Positions 44,863 through 55,276 of a DNA stretch of 64,000 nucleotides are shown one piece after another; positions within the stretch are counted from its first letter, which is position 1, and the number at the start of each line of letters is the position of its first letter. The DNA lies in NCBI RefSeq assembly GCF_003097235.1, contig NZ_QEQQ01000011.1, positions 62,001-126,000 on the forward strand. Reading direction: 5' to 3'. Position numbers and translations under genes: made by a program. The notes under the pieces were generated by a model, which worked only from the letters and a program-made list of their open reading frames with translations, had not been told where the DNA came from and did not search any database. Source of the stretch: Pseudomonas sp. CC120222-01a. GTDB taxonomy: Bacteria; Pseudomonadota; Gammaproteobacteria; Pseudomonadales; Pseudomonadaceae.

Positions 44863-45959
44863 GGCTTGCCCCCTTCTGCCTCGGCTGGCAGATGGCGGCG
44901 CTGGATGTATGCCTGCACCGCCGCCAGGCTTTCGCTCAGGTCCGGCGTCACTACCGAGACGGGCTGTTCAGCCAGCGCGTTGAGGCTGTCGAGCATCGCC
45001 TTGCTTTGCGGGTTGTCGGCATTGAAGTTGGCAAGCAGCACGCTGCGGGCATCATCCAGGGCCTGGCTGTAGACCTTGGCCTCACCATTGAGCGCAGCCC
45101 ACTGCGCCTGCTCGATGGTCAGGCTCAGGGCCAGGCGCAGCTGGTTCAGCTGCTGGCCGGCCAGCAACGGCCGCACATTGTCGTCAGCGTTGAAGTCGAT
45201 CTGGAAGTACTTGGAGATTTCTGCCCACCACTGCGACAGGCGACTGGCCCCATCACCCTCGGCAGTCAGCGCACCGAGCGCATCGGCGTTGCTGGCGAAC
45301 TCGGGCGACTGGGCGCTGAGTTGCTGAACCAGTTCACGCTGGGCGGCGAGCTTGAGGAACAAACCGGTGCGGTCCGGCTGCTGGGTGCTGTTGAGCGTGG
45401 CCAGGCTGCGCGCCAGTTGCTCGCGGGCAGCAAAGGCGCCCGGGTCGCTCTGTTCGCGGAGGATTTCGTCGGCGCCTTCGACCAGGGCCTTGGCGCTGGT
45501 GATGTCCTGCAGCGCCGACAAGCGCAGGGTAGCCAGGCGCAGCAGGTGCTCGGCCTCGGCCAGGCGCCACTCCTTGCGGCTTTCGCCGAGTACGGTTTCC
45601 AGACGCTGGCTGAGACGCTGCTGGTCGCCTTGCAGCTGCGCCACCAGGCGGCGGCGGTCTTCCAGCTCGCTGGCGGCCGGCAGGCTGGCCAGTTGTGCAC
45701 TGATCTGCTGCTCACGCTGCTGCAATGCCGCAGCGCGCTGGCTGAGGGCTTCAAGGTGCTGGCCCTGGTTCACTTCACTGCCTTGCAGCTGCCGCACCTG
45801 CCAGACACCCCAACCCCCTACCGCAACCCCGGCCGCACCCAGCAACAGCGCCAGCACGGCCAGACCACTGCCAGAGCGCTTTACAGGCTTGTCGGTGACG
45901 GGTTGCGTCGGCGCTTGCGCCGACGGCTGATCATTGTTGGACAAGACAGTTTCGCTCAC
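44859..45959 (-). CDS. hemX: HemX, uroporphyrinogen-III methyltransferase-like membrane protein
   Basis: 366 residues from a GTG at 45959 (AAGGA upstream, giving MSETVLSNND); an in-frame upstream extension runs into hemD and is rejected. A single membrane helix (about 32-52) follows a Pro/Gln-rich cytoplasmic start. A coiled coil (about 60-130) and a helical domain come after it. HemX proteins lack the SAM site of true methyltransferases and are thought to help assemble haem enzymes. Confidence 0.88.
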   Translation of the reverse strand: MSETVLSNNDQPSAQAPTQPVTDKPVKRSGSGLAVLALLLGAAGVAVGGWGVWQVRQLQGSEVNQGQHLEALSQRAAALQQREQQISAQLASLPAASELEDRRRLVAQLQGDQQRLSQRLETVLGESRKEWRLAEAEHLLRLATLRLSALQDITSAKALVEGADEILREQSDPGAFAAREQLARSLATLNSTQQPDRTGLFLKLAAQRELVQQLSAQSPEFASNADALGALTAEGDGASRLSQWWAEISKYFQIDFNADDNVRPLLAGQQLNQLRLALSLTIEQAQWAALNGEAKVYSQALDDARSVLLANFNADNPQSKAMLDSLNALAEQPVSVVTPDLSESLAAVQAYIQRRHLPAEAEGGKP

Positions 45960-45990
45960 GTATCCATCCTTTGCATGGGGGCGCCTCGCG

Positions 45991-46773
45991 CTAGTGCGAA
46001 GCGCCTTGAGAGGCAGGTGCAGCGCTGCGCTGCACGGCTGCCAGCAAGGCCGTGGCACTCGCGCCACGGCAATCCACAACCTGTTGGGCCCCGGCGGCCC
46101 GGGCCTGTTCGGCGACCCGCGGGCTGGGCACGAACAACGGCAGGCTGGCTACCCGCGGCCAGTCGGCGGCGGCCATCTGCTGCAAATGTTCAAGACCCTG
46201 CCCACTGCTGACCACCAGGCCATTGAGGCGTTCCGCTTCTATGCGGCGCATCAGCGTGCCCGCCGGGTACTCCGGCAGACAGCGGCGATACAGTTCCAGA
46301 TATTCGACACTAGCACCTTGCTCTGCAAGACGCTCGGCCAGCAGTTCGCGACCTCCGACGCCACGCACGATCAGCACGCGCGCTCCAGGCGCCGCAATAG
46401 CCTGGCGCAGGGCCGGGAGCGCGAGCAAGGCCTCGCTATCGTCACCCAGCCCGGGAAATGTCACCTGAAGGCCCGCGCCCTGCAACACCGCCGCCGTTGC
46501 CTCGCCCACGGTAAACCAGCCTGCAGACGGTGCTTGCAGGCCAGCGCGCTGCAACTGCTCAAGCAGCAGCCGGGCCGCCGGTTTGCTGACCACGATGAAC
46601 GCCTGGTACTGCGCCAGCCCGGCCAGCTGTTGACGCTGCTCAACAGCCAGCGTGACAGGCTCGATGGCCAGCAACGGCAAGCTACTGCTGGCCACACCGG
46701 CAGCGGCCAGGCTCTGCGCCAGTGCCGCGCAGTCCTCGACAGGCCGGGTCAGCAACAGGCGCCAGGGGCTCAC
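45991..46773 (-). CDS. hemD: Uroporphyrinogen-III synthase HemD
   Basis: 260 residues in two alpha/beta lobes. It closes and inverts hydroxymethylbilane to uroporphyrinogen III. Family landmarks are [16 protein letters not shown] at the start, [15 protein letters not shown] and [13 protein letters not shown]. It starts with GTG inside the hemC stop (GTGA overlap), so the two are coupled. Confidence 0.93.
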   Translation of the reverse strand: MSPWRLLLTRPVEDCAALAQSLAAAGVASSSLPLLAIEPVTLAVEQRQQLAGLAQYQAFIVVSKPAARLLLEQLQRAGLQAPSAGWFTVGEATAAVLQGAGLQVTFPGLGDDSEALLALPALRQAIAAPGARVLIVRGVGGRELLAERLAEQGASVEYLELYRRCLPEYPAGTLMRRIEAERLNGLVVSSGQGLEHLQQMAAADWPRVASLPLFVPSPRVAEQARAAGAQQVVDCRGASATALLAAVQRSAAPASQGASH

Positions 46774-47711
46774 GGATGCCCGGCCTCACCGTAGACTTCC
46801 TTGAGAATGGCTTCGGCGCCTTGGCCCAGCAGGGCTTCGGCAACCTGCACGCCCAAGGTTTCGGCAGCCTCACGCGGTGCGCGCGCATCCGCCACCAGCA
46901 GGGTACCGCCGCTTGGCTGGCCCACCAGGCCGCGCAGCCACAGCTGATCGCCTTCGAGCACCGCATAGCAGGCGATCGGCACCTGGCAGCCACCGTTGAG
47001 GCGCTTGTTCAAGGCACGCTCGGCGATGACACGGTCGGCGGTATCGGCATGGTGCAGCGGCGCCAGCAGCGCGTGGATTTCAGTGTCGGCGCTGCGGCAC
47101 TCGATGCCCACCGCGCCCTGGCCACCGGCTGGCAGGCTGTCGTCGACGCTGATGGTATCGGTGATGCGGTCCTCGAAGCCCAGGCGGATCAGGCCCGCTG
47201 CGGCGAGGATGATGGCGTCGTATTCACCGGCATCGAGCTTGGCCAGGCGGGTGTTGACGTTGCCGCGCAGGAAGTGGATTTTCAGGTCCGGCCGGCGTGC
47301 CAGCAGCTGGGCCTGGCGGCGCAGGCTGGAGGTGCCGACGATGCTGCCGGCCGGCAGGGCGTCGAGGCTGGCGAAAGTATTGGAGACGAAGGCGTCGCGC
47401 GGGTCTTCGCGCTCGCAGATGCAGTACAGGCCCAGGCCTTCGGGGAAGTCCATGGGCACGTCCTTCATCGAATGCACGGCGATGTCGGCTTCGTTGTCCA
47501 GCAGCGCTGTTTCCAGCTCTTTGACGAACAAGCCCTTGCCGCCGATCTTCGCCAGCGGTGCATCGAGCAGCTTGTCGCCGCGGCTGACCATGGGTACCAG
47601 GGTCACCAGCAGACCGGGGTGGGCCTGCTCGAGGCGGGCTTTGACGTATTCGGCCTGCCACAGGGCCAAGGCACTTTTACGGGTGGCAATGCGGATTTCG
47701 CGAGTGGACAT
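46770..47711 (-). CDS. hemC: Porphobilinogen deaminase (hydroxymethylbilane synthase) HemC
   Basis: 313 residues, the usual length. It joins four porphobilinogen units on a dipyrromethane cofactor. [51 protein letters not shown] and the cofactor cysteine in [14 protein letters not shown] are all present. It lies downstream of algR with a 114-bp gap and before hemD. Confidence 0.96.
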   Translation of the reverse strand: MSTREIRIATRKSALALWQAEYVKARLEQAHPGLLVTLVPMVSRGDKLLDAPLAKIGGKGLFVKELETALLDNEADIAVHSMKDVPMDFPEGLGLYCICEREDPRDAFVSNTFASLDALPAGSIVGTSSLRRQAQLLARRPDLKIHFLRGNVNTRLAKLDAGEYDAIILAAAGLIRLGFEDRITDTISVDDSLPAGGQGAVGIECRSADTEIHALLAPLHHADTADRVIAERALNKRLNGGCQVPIACYAVLEGDQLWLRGLVGQPSGGTLLVADARAPREAAETLGVQVAEALLGQGAEAILKEVYGEAGHP

Positions 47712-47825
47712 GAAACGCCCCGATCCAGAGAAATGCCGCTGATGATAACAGCATCACCGGCATCGCTAGCAGATGTGGGTCAGGATCCAGTTGTGGCCTG
47801 TACCGGCGAGAACGCCGGTACTGCG

Positions 47826-48569
47826 TCAAAGGGTCTGCATCATCTTGCGCACGCCCGCCACATGCCTGCGGCTGACGGTGAGTGCATCGCCGTCAAGGCC
47901 CTTGAGGAACAGCTGGAAGTGCCCCAATGGCGTGCGTTGCAGGCGTTCGATGCGTTCGCGCGCGACCAGCGCATTGCGGTGGATGCGCACGAAGCGCTCG
48001 CCGAACTCGTCCTCCAACGCCTTGAGCGGCTCGTCCAGCAGCACCTCCCCGGCTTCATGGCGCAAGGTCACATACTTGTGATCAGCAATGAAATAGATCA
48101 CCTGGGGCAACGGGATCAGCTCGATCCCTTTGCGCGTGCGCGCACTGATATGGCTGCGCGGGCCGCCGCCTTCGCTGCCAGGCCGGGTCAACGCCGCCAG
48201 CTGACCACGATTGGGCTTCTCGGCCTTGCGCAAGGCATCGCGCAGGGCCTGGGGCTGGATCGGCTTGGTCACATGGCTGAGGGTGCTGTCCTTGAATGCC
48301 TCGGCACCGTATTCATCATCGCCGGTACAGAACACCACCGACGGTGGTGCCTCGCGCTCGCATAAGCGAGCGGCGACCTGCAGGCCATCCAGGCCTGGCA
48401 TGCCGATGTCCAGCAGGACCACATCGGGCTTGAGGCTTTCGATCAGTGTCAGAGCCTCCTCGCCGTTGGTGGCGCTGGGCTCCAGCACGGTGTAGCCCTC
48501 CAGTTCAGCGAATAGCCGTGTGAGGCGTTCACGGGCTTGGGGTTCGTCATCAACGATCAGGACATTCAT
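47826..48569 (-). CDS. algR: LytTR-type response regulator AlgR
   Basis: 247 residues. The receiver domain (MNVLIVDDEP, phospho-acceptor D54 in VVLLDIGMPGLDG, K in THVTKPIQ) is joined to a LytTR DNA-binding domain (YFIADHKYVTLRHEAGEVLLDEPLKALE). In P. aeruginosa AlgR controls alginate, twitching and haem-linked genes and is paired with the sensor AlgZ/FimS encoded directly upstream. Here the space upstream holds only a 309-bp divergent promoter region, so AlgR is an orphan at this locus. Confidence 0.93.
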   Translation of the reverse strand: MNVLIVDDEPQARERLTRLFAELEGYTVLEPSATNGEEALTLIESLKPDVVLLDIGMPGLDGLQVAARLCEREAPPSVVFCTGDDEYGAEAFKDSTLSHVTKPIQPQALRDALRKAEKPNRGQLAALTRPGSEGGGPRSHISARTRKGIELIPLPQVIYFIADHKYVTLRHEAGEVLLDEPLKALEDEFGERFVRIHRNALVARERIERLQRTPLGHFQLFLKGLDGDALTVSRRHVAGVRKMMQTL

Positions 48570-48878
48570 AATTGCTCTGGATTCCTGAGTGAGTCTCGCA
48601 CAGGTATAGCGTAGACAAGAGCAGGTCGAGCGACACTGCGGTCACGCTCTAGACCGATACGAAGGCCAAAGATTCACTGAGCCGGCAGAATAGCTGCCAG
48701 TCCTCTGTCCAACTGTAGACGGTCCGTGGAACACTGCCGTTCAATCGTTGAATATCGTCTTCGCCCATCTTTACCGATGTTTTCCACCGGTTTCTGTCGA
48801 CCGACGTCCTGCGGTGTCAGGCCCAACCCTGCTATTATCGGCGCCACTTTTTCGTTCACGCCTGCATAGAGTGAATCC
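48570..48878. promoter_or_regulatory. Divergent algR / argH control region
   Basis: 309 bp with no gene. A plausible argH -10 (TATTAT, 48833-48838) lies 40 bp before its start. The algR promoter should lie at 48580-48700. No remnant of algZ/fimS is recognisable. Confidence 0.5.
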
Positions 48879-50273
48879 ATGAGCACCGACAAGACCAATC
48901 AGTCCTGGGGCGGCCGCTTCAGTGAGCCCGTCGACGCCTTCGTCGCCCGCTTCACCGCCTCGGTCGACTTCGACAAGCGCCTGTACCGCCACGACATCAT
49001 GGGTTCGATCGCCCACGCCACCATGCTGGCGCAGGTCGGCGTTCTCAGCGATGCCGAGCGCGACACCATCATCGATGGCCTGAAAACCATCCAGGGCGAA
49101 ATCGAGGCTGGCAGCTTCGACTGGCGCGTCGACCTCGAAGACGTGCACATGAACATCGAAGCACGCCTGACCGACCGCATCGGCATCACCGGCAAGAAAC
49201 TGCACACCGGCCGTAGCCGCAACGACCAGGTGGCCACCGACATCCGCCTGTGGCTGCGTGACGAGATCGACCTGATCCTGGCCGAGATCACCCGCCTGCA
49301 GCAGGGCCTGCTCGAGCAGGCCGAGCGCGAAGCCGAAACCATCATGCCGGGCTTCACCCACCTGCAGACTGCCCAGCCGGTCACCTTCGGCCACCACCTG
49401 CTGGCCTGGTTCGAAATGCTCAGCCGCGACTACGAGCGCCTGGTCGACTGCCGCAAGCGCGCCAACCGCATGCCTTTGGGCAGCGCTGCACTGGCCGGCA
49501 CCACCTACCCGATCGACCGTGAACTGACCTGCAAGCTGCTGGGCTTCGAAGCCGTGGCCGGCAACTCGCTGGACGGCGTTTCGGACCGCGACTTCGCCAT
49601 CGAATTCTGCGCCGCCGCCAGCGTGGCGATGATGCACCTGTCGCGCTTCTCCGAAGAGCTGGTGCTGTGGACCAGCGCCCAGTTCCAGTTCATCGACCTG
49701 CCTGATCGCTTCTGCACCGGCAGCTCGATCATGCCGCAAAAGAAGAACCCGGACGTTCCGGAGCTGGTGCGCGGCAAGAGCGGCCGTGTCTTCGGCGCCC
49801 TGACCGGCCTGCTGACCCTGATGAAAGGCCAGCCGCTGGCCTACAACAAGGACAACCAGGAAGACAAGGAGCCGCTGTTCGACGCCGCCGACACCCTGCG
49901 CGACTCGCTGCGTGCCTTTGCCGACATGATCCCGGCGATCAAGCCCAAGCACGCCATCATGCGCGAAGCGGCCCTGCGCGGTTTCTCCACCGCTACCGAC
50001 CTGGCCGACTACCTGGTCCGCCGCGGCCTGCCGTTCCGTGATTGCCACGAGATCGTCGGCCACGCAGTGAAGTATGGCGTCGACACCGGCAAGGACCTGG
50101 CCGAGATGAGCCTGGACGAGCTGCGCCAGTTCAGCGACCAGATCGAGCAGGACGTATTTGCCGTGCTGACCCTGGAAGGCTCGGTGAACGCCCGTAACCA
50201 CATCGGTGGTACCGCGCCGGCCCAGGTGCGTGCTGCCGTGGTGCGTGGCAAGGCCCTGCTGGCTTCGCGCTGA
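48879..50273 (+). CDS. argH: Argininosuccinate lyase ArgH
   Basis: 464 residues, full length. It is the last step of arginine synthesis, splitting argininosuccinate into arginine and fumarate. [20 protein letters not shown] at the start, [26 protein letters not shown] and the family signature [15 protein letters not shown] are intact. It is transcribed alone, and a GC-rich hairpin (50282-50304) follows the stop. Confidence 0.96.
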   Translation: MSTDKTNQSWGGRFSEPVDAFVARFTASVDFDKRLYRHDIMGSIAHATMLAQVGVLSDAERDTIIDGLKTIQGEIEAGSFDWRVDLEDVHMNIEARLTDRIGITGKKLHTGRSRNDQVATDIRLWLRDEIDLILAEITRLQQGLLEQAEREAETIMPGFTHLQTAQPVTFGHHLLAWFEMLSRDYERLVDCRKRANRMPLGSAALAGTTYPIDRELTCKLLGFEAVAGNSLDGVSDRDFAIEFCAAASVAMMHLSRFSEELVLWTSAQFQFIDLPDRFCTGSSIMPQKKNPDVPELVRGKSGRVFGALTGLLTLMKGQPLAYNKDNQEDKEPLFDAADTLRDSLRAFADMIPAIKPKHAIMREAALRGFSTATDLADYLVRRGLPFRDCHEIVGHAVKYGVDTGKDLAEMSLDELRQFSDQIEQDVFAVLTLEGSVNARNHIGGTAPAQVRAAVVRGKALLASR

Positions 50274-50281
50274 TCAAGAAC

Positions 50282-50304
50282 CTGGGGCCGCTTGGCGGCC
50301 CCAG
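50282..50304. terminator. Hairpin between convergent argH and GST genes
   Basis: CTGGGGCCGC-TTG-GCGGCCCCAG, perfect 10-bp arms, without a T-run. It could serve both transcripts. Confidence 0.5.
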
Positions 50305-50308
50305 TCAT

Positions 50309-50971
50309 TCAGCGCTTGCCGCTGCGAATCATCTCCATGAAGGCCGGCATCGAGGCCTCCTTGTCCGCTACGATCCGCGCCATGTGCGGGTTTTCGCCCA
50401 TCAATTGCAGCAACGCCTTGGCCTGCGGGAAGTCCGCCAGGAAGTCGATGCCCAGCACTTTCTTGCCTACTGCGCACGCCAGGTCCACCGAGAAGCAGAA
50501 CATCAGGTCGGCTACCGTCAGTTGCTCACCCGCCAGATAAGGCGCAAACCGCCCGTTGCGCTTGAGCGTGGCAAAGCCTGCCAGCAGCTCAGTACGCGCA
50601 CGCTCCTTGATCAACGGCTCGACCGCCGCGCCAAAGAACGCCTCCGGGTAACAGGTCCGCGCCGGCAGCTCGATGTACAGTTCGATTTCCTTGAGCAGTT
50701 CGCGCACCTTGGCCTGGCCGAACGGGTCGCTCGGCAGCAGCGCCTTGCCACCCTGGGTCTGCTCGATGTAGTCGAGGATTACACTGGTTTCGCTGAGGAA
50801 GCCGTGTTCGGTTTCCAGCACCGGCACCTTGCCCCGTGGGCTGACTTCCAGCGCATGCGGTGCCTGCCCACCGTAGAAGGTGACTTCCTCGAAAGGCAGG
50901 CCTTTCTCCAGCAGGGCCAGCTTGACCATGTTGTAGTAGTTGCTGACCGAGAATCCGTGAAGCTTGAGCAT
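50309..50971 (-). CDS. Glutathione S-transferase family protein
   Basis: 220 residues. A thioredoxin-like N-terminal domain (MLKLHGFSVSNYYNMVKLALLEKGL..., with the glutathione-binding cis-Pro segment GKVPVLETEHGFLSETSVILDYIE) is joined to an all-helical C-terminal domain with LAGEQLTVADLMF. The start at 50971 follows GGAGG ten bases upstream; the open frame continues upstream but only as non-coding. The substrate is unknown. Confidence 0.88.
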   Translation of the reverse strand: MLKLHGFSVSNYYNMVKLALLEKGLPFEEVTFYGGQAPHALEVSPRGKVPVLETEHGFLSETSVILDYIEQTQGGKALLPSDPFGQAKVRELLKEIELYIELPARTCYPEAFFGAAVEPLIKERARTELLAGFATLKRNGRFAPYLAGEQLTVADLMFCFSVDLACAVGKKVLGIDFLADFPQAKALLQLMGENPHMARIVADKEASMPAFMEMIRSGKR

Positions 50972-51118
50972 GGGGTTACAGCCTCCAGGCCGTGTGGGGA
51001 TGGCTCGGCTGTTATAGACCGTACGCCGGTGCCTGACCAGCGTCATGCACCGGGTCGATGATCGGGCATTGCCGGCGCGGGCATGGCAAACTGTGCGTCC
51101 CACCACAGGAGTAGCGCC

Positions 51119-51418
51119 ATGAGCGAACACGACGAAATCGGCAATGACGACGAAGCCTTCGCCGAAGCGACACTGACCGAAGCCATCGAAAACCAGATCG
51201 AAAGCGGCGAGCCGCCAGCGGCCAAGGCCACCTTCAACAAACTGACCCTGGTCGGCTACGAGCGCGAAGACATCCTCAACCTCATGGCCCACGTACTGGC
51301 CTTCGAAATCGACAACATGCTCCAGGAAGACCGCCCGTTCAACGGCGAGTGGTATGAGACTGCCCTGCGCGCCCTGCCCGAGCTGCCGCCTGAGATGGAT
51401 CAAGGCGACGACGAATAA
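51119..51418 (+). CDS. Small acidic conserved hypothetical protein
   Basis: 99 residues, very acidic at both ends (DDEAFAEATLTEAIENQIESGEPP; PPEMDQGDDE). The centre LVGYEREDILNLMAHVLAFEIDNML is helical. I do not recognise a characterised family. AGGAG nine bases before the ATG at 51119 gives strong support for translation. Confidence 0.75.
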   Translation: MSEHDEIGNDDEAFAEATLTEAIENQIESGEPPAAKATFNKLTLVGYEREDILNLMAHVLAFEIDNMLQEDRPFNGEWYETALRALPELPPEMDQGDDE

Positions 51419-51487
51419 CCCGACTACACTCCAGGATCAGGCACCGCTGGCGGTGCCGCCATCCTCGTCTGGAAGTCAGGAGTCGCC

Positions 51488-51733
51488 ATGTCTTTTACCC
51501 CCGAACTGATCGCCGAACTGGAAGTGCTCGCCCTGTTCAACCTGGACAACCACCAGGAAGGCATCAAAGTTGGCAGTAACGCGTCGCCCGCCCTGATCGC
51601 TGCGGCCAAGCGCCTTCATGAAAAAGAACTCACCGACCAGCCCGATGGTGGCTACCTCACCAGCCTTGGGAATGATGCGGCTGAAAGCGTCCAACTGTTG
51701 CTTAGCATCCTCAAGTCCACACAGCCCGCATAA
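51488..51733 (+). CDS. TIGR02647 family protein
   Basis: 81 residues beginning MSFTPELIAELEVLALFNLDNHQEGIKVG, the pattern of the small TIGR02647 family found in pseudomonads and relatives. It is predicted to be helical; its function is unknown. AGGAG precedes the ATG. It lies 69 bp after the acidic hypothetical gene on the same strand. Confidence 0.8.
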   Translation: MSFTPELIAELEVLALFNLDNHQEGIKVGSNASPALIAAAKRLHEKELTDQPDGGYLTSLGNDAAESVQLLLSILKSTQPA

Positions 51734-51744
51734 CCCTGTACCGG

Positions 51745-51835
51745 CCCTGTGGGAGCAGGTTTACCCGCGAAGCAAGCACCGCGGTGCATGGCAAGGGCTA
51801 CGCCCTTGTTCGCGAGTGAACTCGCTCCTACAAAG
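51745..51835. repeat. Degenerate REP-like palindrome
   Basis: CCCTGTGGGAGCAGGTTTACCCGCGAAGC on the left and TTCGCGAGTGAACTCGCTCCTACA on the right form an imperfect inverted pair. It is related in style to the type-B elements but diverged. It lies between the TIGR02647 gene and cyaA. Confidence 0.6.
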
Positions 51836-51946
51836 TCCGCGCTGAAGGCGATAGAAAAATGGCGCCAATAATCCATATTCCGCTTATCCGACTGCCCCAC
51901 TCAGGCTAAACTCGCCTCAGCTTCCCTGGCCCGCCCTGAGTGCGCA

Positions 51947-54811
51947 ATGAACCACCCCCACGAAATCCGCCCAGACCTGGACGAAGGCATCGACCGCAAG
52001 GTGCTGGCGACATTGCGTGCACGCTTCCTGCACATCAACCAGTGCCGGCTCGAACGCGCGATGGAAGGCCTGTCGAGTCGCCAGCAGCTGGTCCTGACCC
52101 TCCTGCCGCTGCTGTTCCACGTCAACCACCCGCTGTTGCCCGGTTACGTATCCGGCGCCACACCGGCCGGGGTGGCAGGGTTCGAGCCGGATGCCGAACA
52201 GGTCGCCGATGCCCAGCGTCTGGCGCGCTCGTTCGCCTACAAGGCGCGCCACGGCAACCCGCCACGCCCGATTCACGGCCTGTTCCTGATGGGCAGCCTC
52301 GGCTCGCTGGCCCAGGCCGAACAGAGCGACATGGACCTGTGGGTGTGCCATGCCCCCGGCCTGACCGAGGTCGAGCGCGAGGAGCTGCGGCGCAAATGCC
52401 AGCTGCTGGAAGCCTGGGCGGCCAGCCAGGGTGCCGAGGCGCACTTCTTCCTGATCGACCCGCAAAGCTTCGCCCAGGGCCAACGCGACAGCCAGCTCAG
52501 TTCCGACGACTGCGGCACCACCCAGCATTTCCTGTTGCTCGACGAGTTCTACCGAACGGCTATCTGGCTGGCCGGGCGCACGCCGCTTTGGTGGCTGGTG
52601 CCAGTCTATGAAGAGCACAACTATCAGGCCTATACCGAGACCCTGCTGTCCAAGCGCTTCATCCGCAACCAGGACGCCTTGGACCTTGGCAACCTAGCCC
52701 ATATTCCACCCGGCGAGTATGTCGGCGCCGGGTTGTGGCAGCTGTTCAAGGGTATCGATTCGCCCTACAAGTCACTGCTCAAGCTGCTGCTGACCGAGGT
52801 CTATGCCAGCGAGCACCCGACCGTGCGCTGCCTGAGCCTGGACTACAAGCAGGCGGTGTTCGCCAACCATCTCAACCTCGACGAACTCGACCCCTATGTG
52901 ATGGTGTACCGGCGTATCGAGCGCTACCTGCAGCAACGCGGCGAAACCGCACGGCTTGAACTGGTGCGGCGCAGCCTGTACCTGAAGGTCAACAAGAAGC
53001 TGAGCGGCCTCGCCCGCAGCCGCAGCAACGGCTGGCAACGCCAGCTGCTGCAGCGCCTGGCCGATGAGTGGGGCTGGGACGAACGCCAGCTGGCCCTGCT
53101 CGACAGCCGCAGCCAGTGGAAGGTGCGCCAGGTCGCCGTCGAACGCCGTGAACTGGTGGCTGAGCTCAACCATAGCTATCGCTTCCTCGGCCAGTTCGCG
53201 CAAAACCAGGGCGCCAGCAGCCGCGCCGACCAGCGCGACCTGAACGTCCTGGGGAGGCGCCTGTACGCCGCCTTCGAGCGCCGCGCCGGCAAGATCGAGG
53301 TGATCAACCCGGGCATTGCCCCAGACATCGCCGAAGACACCTTGACGCTGGTCCAGTCGCCCAATCGCAAGGAGCCTGGCAGCCATCACTGGGGCCTGTA
53401 CAACGGCAACCTGGGGGGGCACGAATGGGAGCATTTCAGCCCGATCAAGCGCTGCCGCGAACTGCTCGAACTGCTGACCTGGGCCCACCGCAACGGCGTC
53501 ATCGACAGCACCACGCGCCTGGCCCTGCACCCGGGCGACAGCGACCTCAGCGAATTCGAGCTGTTCAACCTGCTGGGCAGCCTGCAGCAGAGCATCCCGC
53601 TGCCGCTGAACAGCGTCAGCGAAGAGCGCCTGCTGCAACCGAGCGCGGCTGACGAGATCCTGCTGCTGGTCAATGTCGGCGTCGACCCGCTGCGCCATCA
53701 CCGCGACCTGAACATCCTGATGACCACCGAGCGCACCGACTCGTTGAGCTATGCCGGTGTTCGCGAGAACCTGGTACTGACCCTCGACCAGGTGACCCTC
53801 AACAGCTGGAACGAAGTGCTGGTGCAGCGCTACGACGGCGAGCACGCGCTGCTGCGCTGCCTGCGCGACTTCCTCAACAGCCTCGGCCAGCGCAGCCACC
53901 GCCCGCAGGTGCGGGTGCGCTGCTTCTGCCACAACCGCGCCCAGGCCATCAGCCAGCGGGTCGAGGAGATCTTCGACACGGCGCAATTGCTGCTCGACCA
54001 GGGCCTGGATCACCGCTACCTGCTGCAGGTGGCGCAGTACACCCACGTGCTGGATCTGTTGCCCGGCCAGGTCAGCCTGGCGACCCTGGCCGAGCACGAT
54101 GCCGTGCTCGATCACCTGGGCGAAGTGCGCAGCCGCTACAGCCCGTTGCACCTGGATGGCAATGCGCTGCAGGACTTCGACCTGCCGCTGGTCCTGGCAC
54201 AAGGCCGGCGCAATTGTATCCAGGTGTTCTACCGCCTGCTCGACGGCTGGGCCGACCTGTACGTGCTGGACGAGTACAACGCCCTGTGGCAACAGCGCCT
54301 GCCATTGTTTGACGAAAGCCACCTGCTGCTGCCGTTACAGCGTTTTCTGCGGTCGGTGGTGGTGCGCCATGATGCCCGCCTCCCGCTCGACCATCTGCAA
54401 CAGGCGTCACTGGCCATCCACTATGCCCAGCTGCTGCCCTCCGGCCCGGGCAAGGCGCGCAGCATCGAGCCTCGCCCGGCGCCCAGCGCGGGTGTCGACC
54501 AACCTTATTACGAAGTGCAGGCCATTCTGCAGGCCGGCACGGGGGATGAGGTGCATGTGACGCTGTATTGCGACCAGCAGGAGTTTTCCGAGCTGGACCA
54601 TGGCGACCAACTGTATGAAGTGGTCGCCCGGCAGATCCTTGGCCAGCGCCGCAGTGCCGGGCACTACCGCTGCTACATCACTGACCTGGACCTGTCCGAG
54701 CTGCTCGAGGATGAGCAGGGGTCGACCAGCCTGTACCTACGCTACAAGCGCGAGCTGGAGCAGGCATTGAACGATGGCTTGGCGCGGCTGCACGCAACCC
54801 TGGAGCCTTGA
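51947..54811 (+). CDS. cyaA: Class I adenylate cyclase CyaA
   Basis: 954 residues. It makes cAMP from ATP. The catalytic N-terminal half has the nucleotidyltransferase motif LFLMGSLGSLAQAEQSDMDLWVCH (G-S with two Asp) and the ARxxNPPRPIHG stretch before it. The C-terminal half is the regulatory part of the enterobacterial-type enzyme. It is slightly longer than E. coli CyaA (848). It converges on rnk with a 4-bp gap. Confidence 0.94.
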   Translation: MNHPHEIRPDLDEGIDRKVLATLRARFLHINQCRLERAMEGLSSRQQLVLTLLPLLFHVNHPLLPGYVSGATPAGVAGFEPDAEQVADAQRLARSFAYKARHGNPPRPIHGLFLMGSLGSLAQAEQSDMDLWVCHAPGLTEVEREELRRKCQLLEAWAASQGAEAHFFLIDPQSFAQGQRDSQLSSDDCGTTQHFLLLDEFYRTAIWLAGRTPLWWLVPVYEEHNYQAYTETLLSKRFIRNQDALDLGNLAHIPPGEYVGAGLWQLFKGIDSPYKSLLKLLLTEVYASEHPTVRCLSLDYKQAVFANHLNLDELDPYVMVYRRIERYLQQRGETARLELVRRSLYLKVNKKLSGLARSRSNGWQRQLLQRLADEWGWDERQLALLDSRSQWKVRQVAVERRELVAELNHSYRFLGQFAQNQGASSRADQRDLNVLGRRLYAAFERRAGKIEVINPGIAPDIAEDTLTLVQSPNRKEPGSHHWGLYNGNLGGHEWEHFSPIKRCRELLELLTWAHRNGVIDSTTRLALHPGDSDLSEFELFNLLGSLQQSIPLPLNSVSEERLLQPSAADEILLLVNVGVDPLRHHRDLNILMTTERTDSLSYAGVRENLVLTLDQVTLNSWNEVLVQRYDGEHALLRCLRDFLNSLGQRSHRPQVRVRCFCHNRAQAISQRVEEIFDTAQLLLDQGLDHRYLLQVAQYTHVLDLLPGQVSLATLAEHDAVLDHLGEVRSRYSPLHLDGNALQDFDLPLVLAQGRRNCIQVFYRLLDGWADLYVLDEYNALWQQRLPLFDESHLLLPLQRFLRSVVVRHDARLPLDHLQQASLAIHYAQLLPSGPGKARSIEPRPAPSAGVDQPYYEVQAILQAGTGDEVHVTLYCDQQEFSELDHGDQLYEVVARQILGQRRSAGHYRCYITDLDLSELLEDEQGSTSLYLRYKRELEQALNDGLARLHATLEP

Positions 54812-54815
54812 GCGA

Positions 54816-55226
54816 TCAGAGGTCGAAGTCGCCAGCCGCTTCTGGCTGATATTCGACTTCCAGCAACTTCAGTTTCAGGGTCTTGCCCCCCGGTGCCGGC
54901 CAGTCGATCTGCTCGCCCACCGACAAGCCCAGCAGCGCACAACCGATCGGCGCGAGGATCGACACCTTGCCCTCGCCACCCGCATCTTTCGGGTACACCA
55001 GGGTCAGGTGGTAGTCCTTGCCACTGGCTTCCTCACGGCAATGCACGCGCGAGTTCATGGTCACCACACCAGCCGGCACTTCATCATGGCCGACCACCTG
55101 ACCGGCACGGTCCAGCTCCTCCTGCAAGGCGAGCACACCCGGCGTACTTTCGTCGAGGCTGTCGATCAGGCGCTCGAGACGCTGTACGTCCAATCGAGTG
55201 AGGATGAGGGAAGGCTTGGTGCTCAT
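54816..55226 (-). CDS. rnk: Rnk, regulator of nucleoside diphosphate kinase
   Basis: 136 residues of the GreA/GreB-related Rnk family: an N-terminal short coiled coil (LTRLDVQRLERLIDSL...ALQEELDRA) and a C-terminal FKBP-like domain (VSILAPIGCALLGLSVGEQIDWPAPGG). It binds RNA polymerase; in P. aeruginosa Rnk affects Ndk and alginate levels. It is convergent with cyaA. Confidence 0.9.
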   Translation of the reverse strand: MSTKPSLILTRLDVQRLERLIDSLDESTPGVLALQEELDRAGQVVGHDEVPAGVVTMNSRVHCREEASGKDYHLTLVYPKDAGGEGKVSILAPIGCALLGLSVGEQIDWPAPGGKTLKLKLLEVEYQPEAAGDFDL

Positions 55227-55276
55227 GATCCAGTCAGACTCCTTTGAACAGGCGGTTTCCTGCAGGCAGATAAAGC

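Noticed and set aside
48570..48878. Remnant of algZ/fimS
   Set aside because: No histidine-kinase-like fragment could be read in any frame of the interval.
50972..51403. N-terminal extension of the GST gene
   Set aside because: It would overlap the divergent 99-residue gene, which has a strong ribosome site; the GST fold begins at MLKLHGF.
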